This document shows positions 1-6,758 of a stretch of 64,000 nt of DNA, in pieces. The DNA is from Pseudomonadota bacterium (lineage in GTDB: Bacteria > Pseudomonadota > Alphaproteobacteria > Rhizobiales > Xanthobacteraceae): assembly GCA_023387735.1 (NCBI GenBank), contig JAEWHP010000014.1, positions 183,623-247,622 on the forward strand. The letters are read 5' to 3'. Position 1 is the stretch's first letter. Each line of letters begins with the position of its first letter. Under the pieces are notes generated by a model. The model was given only the letters and a program-made list of their open reading frames with translations. It had not been told where the DNA came from and did no database searches. The translations under genes were made by a program, and so were the position numbers.

Positions 1-1
1 C

Positions 2-307
2 GAAAAGCTCATGATCTACCCCGCCAACATGCAGAAGAACCTCGACCGGCTCGGCGGTCTCGTGCATTCGCAGCGGCTGTTGATCGCGCTGACGCAAAAG
101 GGCGCGAGCCGCGAGGACGCCTACAAATACGTCCAGCGCAACGCAATGCCGGTCTGGCGCGGCGAACGCGACTTCCAGACCCTGCTGAAGAAAGACCCCG
201 ACGTGAAGAAGCATCTCAGCGATGCCGACATCGAGGAGCAGTTCGACCTCGGCTATCACTTCAAGCACGTCGACACGATCTTCAAGCGCGTGTTCGGCGA
301 GAGTTGA
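2..307 (+). CDS. purB: Adenylosuccinate lyase, C-terminal part (cut by window edge)
   Basis: About 101 C-terminal residues of a longer protein that enters from the left; the reading frame is open to the first base. The segment with MIYPANMQKNLDRLGGLVHSQ and the following helical tail matches the C-terminal domain of bacterial adenylosuccinate lyase (usually about 430 residues). PurB acts twice in purine synthesis: it splits SAICAR to AICAR and adenylosuccinate to AMP, releasing fumarate. purL, purQ, purS and purC lie 20-28 kb further on, so several purine genes share this region. The catalytic part is outside the window. Confidence 0.9.
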   Translation, partial: EKLMIYPANMQKNLDRLGGLVHSQRLLIALTQKGASREDAYKYVQRNAMPVWRGERDFQTLLKKDPDVKKHLSDADIEEQFDLGYHFKHVDTIFKRVFGES

Positions 308-504
308 TTGCCTCGCCGGCGCGCACCGGGACCAGCGCCAATCATCCGGGCGGCGGTTGCACTTCCGTAAAGACCGCAACTCGTAGCTTTCCGGTCTTGC
401 CAAGGCGATTTGAATCGTTCCAAATCGATACAATCACCCGTGAACGAGCCCGTTGGCCCGCTCCAGCAACTGAACGGTAATTGCGGATCGGCTAAGGTCG
501 CAGC

Positions 505-1293
505 GTGTCCTCCCCACCCACCATCCTCGTGTTCGACTCCGGCCTTGGCGGCCTCACCGTCCTGCGGGAGATCGTCCGCGCCCGGTCCGACGCGAACTAC
601 GTCTATGTCGCCGACGACGCGTTCTTTCCCTACGGCCATCACAGCGAAGAGCAGATCGTTGCGCGCGTGGTGCCGCTGATCGGCGACTTGATCGCGCGCC
701 ATGCCCCCGACCTGGTGGTGATCGCCTGCAACACCGCTTCCACGCTTGTGATGTCGCACCTGCGCAGCGCCTACCAGGTTCCGTTTGTCGGCACCGTGCC
801 GGCGATCAAGCCTGCCTGCGCCAGTTCGAAGACCAAACGGGTGTCGGTGCTGGGTACCAGGGGCACCGTCGCCCGCGAATACACCAAGCGGCTGATCCAC
901 GATTTCGCGCAAGGCTGCGAGGTGACGCTGGTCGGATCGGCCGAACTCGCCTCGCTCGCCGAATCCGCGCTCAGCGGCAACGCGGTGCGCGACGCCGACA
1001 TCGCAACCGAACTGGCTCCCTGCTTTGTCGAAAGCGGCGACGCGCGTACCGACACCGTCGTCCTCGCCTGCACGCATTATCCGCTGTTGCTGGACCGGTT
1101 GACTCGGCTCGCACCATGGCCGGTCGATTGGATCGATCCGGCGCCCGCCATCGCGCGTCGCGTGGCCGACTTGCTCGGCCCTCCCGGCAGTACGGGCGAC
1201 GCAGCCGCCGCGGAGATGATCTTCACGTCCAGGCGGCCGCACTCGCTGAGCCAGGCGCTGATGCCGTTCTTCGGCGGACGCGTCCCGGCCTAG
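505..1293 (+). CDS. murI: Glutamate racemase
   Basis: 262 residues, the usual MurI size. It interconverts L- and D-glutamate in the cytoplasm, supplying D-Glu for peptidoglycan. The N-terminal FDSGLGG motif carries the conserved Asp (D11). The two catalytic cysteines sit in IACNTAST (C75) and LACTHYPLL (C189), both in normal context, so the enzyme should be active. The start is a GTG, chosen because it gives the family-standard N-terminus right before the FDSG strand; no strong Shine-Dalgarno sequence is visible. A hairpin with a T-run follows the stop. Confidence 0.95.
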   Translation: MSSPPTILVFDSGLGGLTVLREIVRARSDANYVYVADDAFFPYGHHSEEQIVARVVPLIGDLIARHAPDLVVIACNTASTLVMSHLRSAYQVPFVGTVPAIKPACASSKTKRVSVLGTRGTVAREYTKRLIHDFAQGCEVTLVGSAELASLAESALSGNAVRDADIATELAPCFVESGDARTDTVVLACTHYPLLLDRLTRLAPWPVDWIDPAPAIARRVADLLGPPGSTGDAAAAEMIFTSRRPHSLSQALMPFFGGRVPA

Positions 1294-1300
1294 AGCCTTT

Positions 1301-1335
1301 CCGGTTCTGATTGAATCAGAACCGGGCTCCAGTTT
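1301..1335 (+). terminator. Hairpin and T-run after murI; part of a dispersed repeat
   Basis: CCGGTTCTGATT pairs perfectly with AATCAGAACCGG, with outer GAGCC/GGCTC pairs around a small bulge, and is followed by CAGTTTTTTG. It can act as a rho-independent terminator for murI. The sequence after it (GACGCGTTTTC... to 1392) resembles intergenic repeats I recall from Bradyrhizobium genomes. That last point is memory, not something tested here. Confidence 0.6.
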
Positions 1336-1389
1336 TTTGTTTTGACGCGTTTTCTCTACGCGAACCGGTGTCCACTTCGCTTGAAAACG

Positions 1390-2208
1390 CTATAGCCGTT
1401 TGTCGGTCGCCAGTGCCGCCCGTGCGGCCCTCTCCTGCGCAACGATCCCTTCCAGACGCGAGATGTTCTCGAGCAAACGCTGGCTGGTGAGCACGAGGAA
1501 GTAATAGCCGAACTGCGGATTCTGGAAATAGATCTCGAGCAGCCTTTCATAGGTGATGGTCATCACCTGTGCATCTTCGATGCATTCGACGGTTGCGGTT
1601 CTCCGCTGATTGGGCGTGAGGAAACCAAGTTCGCCCACGAGACGTCCCGGCGGAATCTCGACGCCGATTTCCTTCACCAGAAACTTGCCTGTGACCGTCA
1701 GGAACATTTCGTTGGCGACATCATCCTTCTTGCATAGTTTTTCGCCACGCTTGTATTTGCGCTCGGTCATGAACGGCTTCAGCCATTCCAGCGACGTGTC
1801 GCCCTCGGTCGCGACACGCGCCCGCTTGATCAGGTTGAGCATCTGACGCAGACGGATCGCGTTGATCGGCAGGAACAGGAAATACAGGATGAAAGTCCCG
1901 ACGTTTCCCGAGAGCGCGCCAAAGGCCGCGAAGAACATGCAGCCGACCATGTTGGTGACGCGCAGCGCCACGATCGTCTGCATCAGGAGGGTCGCGACGA
2001 GAAAGATGGCGCCGACCAGCGCAAACATGTTGGCGAGCGTGATGTTGGCCAGCACAATTTCCAGGAGCCTGCCGAACAGCGCGTCGTAGGTGATGTTGTC
2101 GGGGTCGAGACCCATCTGGATCAGAATCTTTGCAATCCTGAAATTGTCAGCCGCCGTATTGAGAATCCGGTCCAGAATGGACGAGAGATCTGCGCCGCTT
2201 GACTTCAT
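1390..2208 (-). CDS. Membrane protein with C-terminal cyclic-nucleotide-binding domain
   Basis: 272 residues. Three to four hydrophobic segments lie at about residues 50-125 (LANMFALVGAIFLVATLLM, NMVGCMFFAAFGAL, GTFILYFLFLPINAI). From about residue 140 to 250 there is a cNMP-binding beta roll, with GEKLCKKDD, EIPPGRLVGELGFLTPNQRRTATVECIEDAQVMTI. The GELGFL...RTAT segment corresponds to the phosphate-binding cassette. The layout (short membrane part followed by a CRP-like domain) recalls Popeye-type proteins. There is no DNA-binding domain, so a membrane sensor or effector of cyclic nucleotides is likely. It is convergent with murI and its partners are unknown. Confidence 0.75.
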   Translation of the reverse strand: MKSSGADLSSILDRILNTAADNFRIAKILIQMGLDPDNITYDALFGRLLEIVLANITLANMFALVGAIFLVATLLMQTIVALRVTNMVGCMFFAAFGALSGNVGTFILYFLFLPINAIRLRQMLNLIKRARVATEGDTSLEWLKPFMTERKYKRGEKLCKKDDVANEMFLTVTGKFLVKEIGVEIPPGRLVGELGFLTPNQRRTATVECIEDAQVMTITYERLLEIYFQNPQFGYYFLVLTSQRLLENISRLEGIVAQERAARAALATDKRL

Positions 2209-2304
2209 CGGACCTTCCCCTAGGCAAAGTCGGTATTGGTTAGATATTCCTGATATTCGATAATCTAAACCGGATAGCTACCGTTCAAGCAGGGAGTTAC
2301 CACA

Positions 2305-3084
2305 TTGCCGCCCGCGAAGCCTGCGCCGCTTAACCGTCTCCGCCAGTTGTGGCGGGAGGGCCGCCCGACGTTCGGCGCGATCGCCACCATTCCCTCGATC
2401 CAGACCGTACAGATCATGGCCCGTTCCGGGATCGACTGGATCATCGTCGATCTCGAGCATGGCCCGATCGACCTCGGCTCGGCCCACGCGATGATTACCG
2501 CAACGGCCGGCACCCCCTGCATTCCGATGGTGCGCATCGCCGCCAACGAGCCCTGGCTCGCCAAGGCGCCGATGGACATCGGCGCGCTCGGCATCAACTT
2601 TCCGATGATCTGCAGCCGCGCCGACGCCGAAAAGGCCGTGCGAAGCGTGCGTTATCCGCCGAAAGGCGAACGGTTATGGGGTCCGTTCCACGCACCGCTC
2701 CGCTGGGGCGTTTCGATGCCGGACTATATGGCGAGCGTGGACGACGAAATGATCTGCATGATCACGATCGAGCATGTCGAGGCCGTCAACCGCATCGACG
2801 AGATCATGGCGACACCCGGCATCGACCTCGCCGTGATCGGCCCGGGCGACCTCGCCACCTCCATTAACAAGCGCGGCCTTCCCGACGACCCGGAAGTGCT
2901 CGATCTGATGGCGCGCGCCGAGGCAGGCATCCTCAGGAGCGGCGTTCCGATCGGCGGCGTCGCCCGGACGGCCGAACAGGCCAACCGGATGATCGAGCGC
3001 GGCTACGTGGCGCTGGCCCTTGGCTTCGACTGGTCGCTGTTCCAGCGCGGTATCGCGGCGAGCTTCGAGGGGATCAAGCGATAA
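2305..3084 (+). CDS. HpcH/HpaI-family aldolase
   Basis: 259 residues, full length for the class II pyruvate aldolase family that includes 4-hydroxy-2-oxoheptanedioate and 2-keto-3-deoxy-sugar-acid aldolases. Seen: SGIDWIIVDLEHGP near the N-terminus, MVRIAANEP, the metal-binding Glu in TIEHVEAVNRIDEI and the metal-binding Asp in DLAVIGPGDLA. The start is TTG with AGGGAG about eight bases upstream. The family cleaves or forms C-C bonds between pyruvate and an aldehyde using a divalent metal. The natural substrate cannot be told from sequence and no pathway partner is adjacent. Confidence 0.85.
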   Translation: MPPAKPAPLNRLRQLWREGRPTFGAIATIPSIQTVQIMARSGIDWIIVDLEHGPIDLGSAHAMITATAGTPCIPMVRIAANEPWLAKAPMDIGALGINFPMICSRADAEKAVRSVRYPPKGERLWGPFHAPLRWGVSMPDYMASVDDEMICMITIEHVEAVNRIDEIMATPGIDLAVIGPGDLATSINKRGLPDDPEVLDLMARAEAGILRSGVPIGGVARTAEQANRMIERGYVALALGFDWSLFQRGIAASFEGIKR

Positions 3085-3128
3085 AGCCGGCGCCCCGCAA
3101 TCGCGGAAGTTCCCGCAGGTGGAGCGGT

Positions 3129-3261
3129 GTGGAACTGGTCATCGATGGCAAGCCGCCGATGAAGATCAAGGTGCAACGCAAAAGCCGGCGACAAGCCCTT
3201 TAAAGTGTTCGGGGTTTACGTCGCAAAGGCCGGAGAGCCGCTGGCCAGGCCGGCGCCGTAG
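3129..3261 (+). pseudogene. Possible frameshifted small gene remnant
   Basis: A GTG-started frame reads VELVIDGKPPMKIKVQRK and then runs into a stop at 3201. At the AAAA run (3180-3183) the other frame continues as KAGDKPFKVFGVYVAKAGEP and ends at 3259-3261. Removing one A joins the two into a coherent peptide of about 43 residues. I do not recognise the product. It could be chance, or a decayed short gene behind the aldolase. Confidence 0.25.
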
Positions 3262-3340
3262 AGCAATCTTGCTGGCGTAAAATTCGGTGCTTCGTGCTAG
3301 ATCAGGCGTGAGCGGTCGGCTATGCCGGCTCGCCGGTTTC

Positions 3341-4156
3341 ATGGCCTATCCAGTTCGGAAGCTTGAGCGGAGCGGAATGCGCGGGACGGTTCGAAAAATT
3401 ACGTTGCCGCGCCGCCTCGTCGCTGACCTCATGCACGCGTCGATGCGCGTGCCGTTCGTCTCGCTTTGCCGTCCCCTCAACATCCGCGCTCTGCTGGAAG
3501 CGCGCGCTCTGGCGGCCCAGCGGCCCGGCTGGGCCGCGATCTTCGTCAAGGCGTTCGCGCTGGTGGCGAAGGAGGAACCCATCCTGCGCACGCTCTACGT
3601 CAAATGGCCGGTCCCTGCGTTCTACGAACTGCCGCGCAGCGTCGCCATGGTGGCAATAGCCAGGGTCGAGGACGGGCAGGATTGCGTGCTGCCGCAAAAG
3701 GTCGCCGCACCGGACGAGTTGCCGCTGACGGCGGTCGACGCGCTGATCCGGCACGCCAAGGAAGCCCCGATCAAGGACGTCCCCGCATTCCGCAAAATCC
3801 TGCGAACGACCCGGCTGCCGCTGCCGCTGCGGCGGCTGTTTTGGGCGATCGGGCTGAATTTCGGCCGCCAGCGGGCCAATTATTTCGGCAGCTTCGGGGT
3901 GACCTCGGTCGCCGCCTATGGCGCCGGCCAGCTCCATGCCGTGAGCCCGGGGCCGTTTGTCCTGAGCTACGGGGTGGAAAAGCCCGACCAGACCATCGAC
4001 GTCGTCCTGCGCTGGGATCACCGGGTTACCGACGCGGCCCCTATGGCCAAAGCCCTGAATCGGCTGGAACAGGTGCTGAACGGGGAAATTGCCGCCGAAT
4101 TGCGCGCAAACCGGCAGCAAACCGAGCCAAAACCGGTCCGCGCGGTCGCGACCTGA
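3341..4156 (+). CDS. 2-oxoacid dehydrogenase E2-like acyltransferase domain protein
   Basis: 271 residues from ATG 3341; ATG 3377 is an alternative. The protein looks like an isolated catalytic domain of dihydrolipoamide acyltransferase, with no lipoyl or E1/E3-binding domain. The C-terminal RWDHRVTDAAPMAKALNRLE matches the DHRVxDG active-site motif of E2, with His and Asp kept but Gly replaced by Ala. FGSFGVTSVAAYGAG and the HAVSPGPFVLSYG strand also fit the fold. The neighbours are not ketoacid dehydrogenase genes. It may acylate another substrate, or be a non-catalytic relative. Confidence 0.6.
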   Translation: MAYPVRKLERSGMRGTVRKITLPRRLVADLMHASMRVPFVSLCRPLNIRALLEARALAAQRPGWAAIFVKAFALVAKEEPILRTLYVKWPVPAFYELPRSVAMVAIARVEDGQDCVLPQKVAAPDELPLTAVDALIRHAKEAPIKDVPAFRKILRTTRLPLPLRRLFWAIGLNFGRQRANYFGSFGVTSVAAYGAGQLHAVSPGPFVLSYGVEKPDQTIDVVLRWDHRVTDAAPMAKALNRLEQVLNGEIAAELRANRQQTEPKPVRAVAT

Positions 4157-4168
4157 CCCTCCCTGGAT

Positions 4169-4242
4169 GTCATTCCGGGGCGCGAAGCGAACCCGGAATC
4201 TCGAGATTCCGGGTTCGATGCTTCGCATCGCCCCGGAATGAC
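4169..4242. repeat. Palindromic GTCATTCCGGGGCG repeat, copy 1
   Basis: The ends are GTCATTCCGGGGCG and CGCCCCGGAATGAC, and the centre is CCGGAATCTCGAGATTCCGG. The whole element folds into one long hairpin. Related copies lie at 20542-20624, 27602-27722, 29145-29226 and 31087-31166. This is a REP/BIME-like intergenic repeat with no coding potential of its own. Confidence 0.85.
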
Positions 4243-4253
4243 CATCCATTTCG

Positions 4254-4282
4254 TTGACAGAACGGCGCTTTCTCCTTAAGAA
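4254..4282 (+). promoter_or_regulatory. Sigma-70-type promoter for rpsD
   Basis: TTGACA (4254-4259), a 17-base spacer and TAAGAA (4277-4282). The -35 is a perfect consensus and the -10 matches in four of six positions. Transcription would start near 4289 and give a leader of about 145 bases before rpsD. Confidence 0.6.
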
Positions 4283-4293
4283 CCCGCTTGCTC

Positions 4294-4313
4294 GCGGGCC
4301 GGTTTCGGCCCGC
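4294..4313 (+). promoter_or_regulatory. Leader hairpin upstream of rpsD
   Basis: GCGGGCCG and CGGCCCGC pair perfectly around a GTTT loop, just after the predicted transcription start. It has no T-run, so it is not a simple terminator. S4 represses its own messenger in other bacteria, so an autoregulatory leader is possible; this is inference. Confidence 0.35.
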
Positions 4314-4432
4314 GTTGCGTTTCGCGACCCGTGGTCTTCCCCGAGCTTTCGAGGCGGACCTGTCGGCCCCGGCGATGCCGGTGCACAGGAGGGCGCGTTT
4401 CCTCAAAACTCAAACCTAATGCAGAGGACGCG

Positions 4433-5050
4433 ATGACAAAGCGCAGTGAGGCGAAATACAAGATCGATCGCCGTATGGGCCAGAACATCTGGGGCCGCCC
4501 CAAGAGCCCCGTGAACCGCCGTGAATACGGCCCCGGCCAGCATGGCCAGCGCCGCAAGGGCAAGCTGTCCGACTTCGGCGTGCAGCTCCGCGCCAAGCAG
4601 AAGCTCAAGGGCTATTACGCCAACATTTCCGAGCGCCAGTTCCATGGCATCTACGTCGAGGCCGGCCGGATGAAGGGCGACACCGGTGAGAACCTGATCG
4701 GCCTGCTGGAGCGCCGTCTCGACACCGTGGTCTACCGCGCCAAGTTCGTCGCCACGATGTTTGCCGCGCGCCAGTTCATCAACCACGGCCACATCAAGGT
4801 GAACGGCCGCCGCGTCAACATTTCGAGCTACAAGCTGAAGCCCGGCGACGTCGTCGAGATCAAGGAATCCTCCAAGCAGCTCACCCCGGTTCTGGAAGCA
4901 AGCCAGCTCGGCGAGCGCGACGTGCCCGACTTCATCGAAGCCGATCACGGCAAGATGACCGCGAAGTTCACCCGCATCCCGGCGCTGTCGGACGTGCCGT
5001 TCGCGGTGCAGATGGAGCCCCATCTGATCGTCGAATTCTATTCGCGCTGA
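4433..5050 (+). CDS. rpsD: 30S ribosomal protein S4
   Basis: 205 residues, the standard S4 length. The ATG at 4433 gives the family N-terminus MTKRSEAKYKIDRRMG; the longer upstream open frame is not used. S4 binds 16S rRNA as a primary assembly protein of the small subunit. The RRLDTVVYRAKF and HGHIKVNGRRVNI segment is the S4 RNA-binding domain. The gene has its own promoter and leader, and a strong terminator follows 24 bases after the stop, so it is probably a single-gene transcript. Confidence 0.98.
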   Translation: MTKRSEAKYKIDRRMGQNIWGRPKSPVNRREYGPGQHGQRRKGKLSDFGVQLRAKQKLKGYYANISERQFHGIYVEAGRMKGDTGENLIGLLERRLDTVVYRAKFVATMFAARQFINHGHIKVNGRRVNISSYKLKPGDVVEIKESSKQLTPVLEASQLGERDVPDFIEADHGKMTAKFTRIPALSDVPFAVQMEPHLIVEFYSR

Positions 5051-5073
5051 TAAGGTTTCAGTTCAGAGATATC

Positions 5074-5105
5074 AAAGGCCCCGGTTTTGCCGGGGCCTTT
5101 TTGTT
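5074..5105 (+). terminator. Rho-independent terminator of rpsD
   Basis: AAAGGCCCCGG and CCGGGGCCTTT pair around TTTTG and are followed by TTTTTG. The A-run upstream may let it work in both directions. Confidence 0.9.
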
Positions 5106-5132
5106 GCAGCCACATCGTGCTACAGTTGCGGC

Positions 5133-5348
5133 ATGTCACAGACGACCGATAAATCGACCCGTGTCATGCCTTCGGCCGCTCCAACTGAGGCCGAGCTTGC
5201 TGCTTGGGCTGGCCTCCCCCGCGACGAACAGATCCGCCGCTATCAAGAGTTGTTCAAGCATCCGGATTGCAACACTTTCACTTCGGACACGCCCGACGAT
5301 ATTCTGGTCGCCGCCCGGCAGCGAGTTGCCGCACGTCGTCATGGCTGA
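5133..5348 (+). CDS. Antitoxin of a ParE-type toxin-antitoxin pair
   Basis: 71 residues, acidic in the middle (PTEAELAAWAGLPRDEQIRRYQELF) with a basic end. It overlaps the downstream ParE-like gene by eight bases, which is typical of co-translated antitoxin-toxin pairs. The helical LPRDEQIRRYQELFKHPD stretch could be the dimerisation or DNA-binding part; no clear ribbon-helix-helix consensus is visible. The antitoxin role is inferred from position and size. The pair sits directly behind the rpsD terminator. Confidence 0.65.
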   Translation: MSQTTDKSTRVMPSAAPTEAELAAWAGLPRDEQIRRYQELFKHPDCNTFTSDTPDDILVAARQRVAARRHG

Positions 5349-5637
5349 ATACAGGCTTACTCAGCGGGCCCGGGCCGATCTTATCGACATCTACGATTTC
5401 ACCGAAGGCAGGTTTGGCGCCTATCAGGCCGAGGCCTACCACGCGGGTCTGGTCCGCTCTTTCGGGCTTCTTGCCGATTTCCCGCTTATCGGGCAGACGA
5501 TTGAAGAAGTGGCGGCGGGCTATCGACGCTTCCGCTTCCAATCGCACCTGATCTTTTACACTGTGCAACCCGACTACGTCGAAATCCGCGCCGTGGTTCA
5601 CGCCGCCCAGGACATCAGGCCGCAGCTTTTCGAATGA
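5341..5637 (+). CDS. ParE/RelE-family toxin
   Basis: 98 residues, the usual size for the ParE branch of the RelE superfamily. Seen: MAEYRLTQRARADLIDIYDFTEGRFG at the N-terminus, GLLADFPLIGQTIEEVAAGYRRFRFQSHLIFYTV in the core, and a basic C-terminal strand. ParE toxins poison DNA gyrase; other branches cleave mRNA on the ribosome. The ATG at 5341 lies inside the end of the antitoxin gene, so translation is probably coupled. Confidence 0.8.
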   Translation: MAEYRLTQRARADLIDIYDFTEGRFGAYQAEAYHAGLVRSFGLLADFPLIGQTIEEVAAGYRRFRFQSHLIFYTVQPDYVEIRAVVHAAQDIRPQLFE

Positions 5638-5675
5638 ACAAGCAATCCGCGCTGTGAGCAACCACGCGTGGAGCA

Positions 5676-6755
5676 ATGAGGAAGATCATGCACTATACCC
5701 CTGCCCCGCGCGATCCCAAGGCCGACCCTATCCGCATCAACCTACTGTCGGACACGCAGACGCGCCCGACGGCCGCGATGCGCGAGGCCATGGCGCGGGC
5801 GGAAGTGGGCGACGAGCAGATCGGTGACGACCCCACGGTAAACCTGTTGTGCGAGCGCGTGGCCGGCCTGATCGGCAAGGAAGCGGCCGTCTTCATGCCG
5901 TCGGGCACGATGTGCAACGTCGCAGCCACCCTCGTGCACTGCCGGCCCGGCGATGAAATCCTGGCCCATGCCAGCGCACACATCATTGCCCGCGAGGGCG
6001 GTGCGCATGCGGCGCTCGGCGGATTCCAGATCACGCCGCTGCCCGGCGACGACGGTCAATTCACCCCCGAGACGTTTCGCGCGGCGCTGCATCCGCGCTC
6101 GCGTTACCAGCCGCCACAAACCGTCGTCAGCGTCGAGCAGACGGCCAATATCGGCGGCGGCACGATCTGGAACAAGACGGCGCTGGATGAAGTCGTGGCG
6201 ATCGCCAAGGCGAACGGTATTGTCACCCACATGGACGGCGCGCGGCTGCTGAACGCCTGTGTTGCGACCGGAATATCGGCGAGCGACATGGCCGCGGGCT
6301 GGGATTCGGCCTGGATCGATTTCTCGAAAGGACTCGGCGCTCCGATCGGCGGCGTCATTGCGGGATCGCGCACCTTCATCGATGAAGTCTGGCGCTGGAA
6401 ACAGCGCCTCGGCGGATCGATGCGGCAGGCGGGCATTTGTGCCGCAGCTTGCGTCTACGCGCTCGACCATCACGTCGACCGCCTCGCCGACGATCACGCC
6501 AACGCGCGCGCCCTGGCGCGGGGACTGTCGCAGGTCAGCGGCATGGAAGTGCAGCAGCCCGAAACCAATCTGGTGTTCTTCAAACCCGACGGCGCAGGCG
6601 TCACCGGCGACAGGATGGTCGAGGCGCTCCGCAAGCGCGGCGTGCTGCTCGCCATGATGGACGGGCGCATCCGCGCCTGCACGCATCTCGACGTCAGCGC
6701 TGCGATGATCGAGGAGACGGTCAGCCTGGTGCGTGAGATCGTGCGGGCGGTGTGA
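5676..6755 (+). CDS. ltaE: Low-specificity L-threonine aldolase
   Basis: 359 residues, normal for the fold-type I PLP family. It splits L-threonine (and allo-threonine) to glycine and acetaldehyde. Seen: NLLSDTQTRPTAAMREAMARAEVGDEQIGDDPTV at the N-terminus, the HMDGARLLNA PLP-contact segment, and the Schiff-base Lys in DFSKGLGAPIGG. The second ATG (5688) has AGGAAG close upstream and could be the true start. The gene ends three bases from the convergent GH17 gene. The glycine it makes links loosely to the gcv genes at 53-57 kb. Confidence 0.9.
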   Translation: MRKIMHYTPAPRDPKADPIRINLLSDTQTRPTAAMREAMARAEVGDEQIGDDPTVNLLCERVAGLIGKEAAVFMPSGTMCNVAATLVHCRPGDEILAHASAHIIAREGGAHAALGGFQITPLPGDDGQFTPETFRAALHPRSRYQPPQTVVSVEQTANIGGGTIWNKTALDEVVAIAKANGIVTHMDGARLLNACVATGISASDMAAGWDSAWIDFSKGLGAPIGGVIAGSRTFIDEVWRWKQRLGGSMRQAGICAAACVYALDHHVDRLADDHANARALARGLSQVSGMEVQQPETNLVFFKPDGAGVTGDRMVEALRKRGVLLAMMDGRIRACTHLDVSAAMIEETVSLVREIVRAV

Positions 6756-6758
6756 GCC

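Noticed and set aside
256..1242. A 328-codon minus-strand frame opposite murI
   Set aside because: It covers murI on the other strand and lacks any recognisable motif; murI has both catalytic cysteines.
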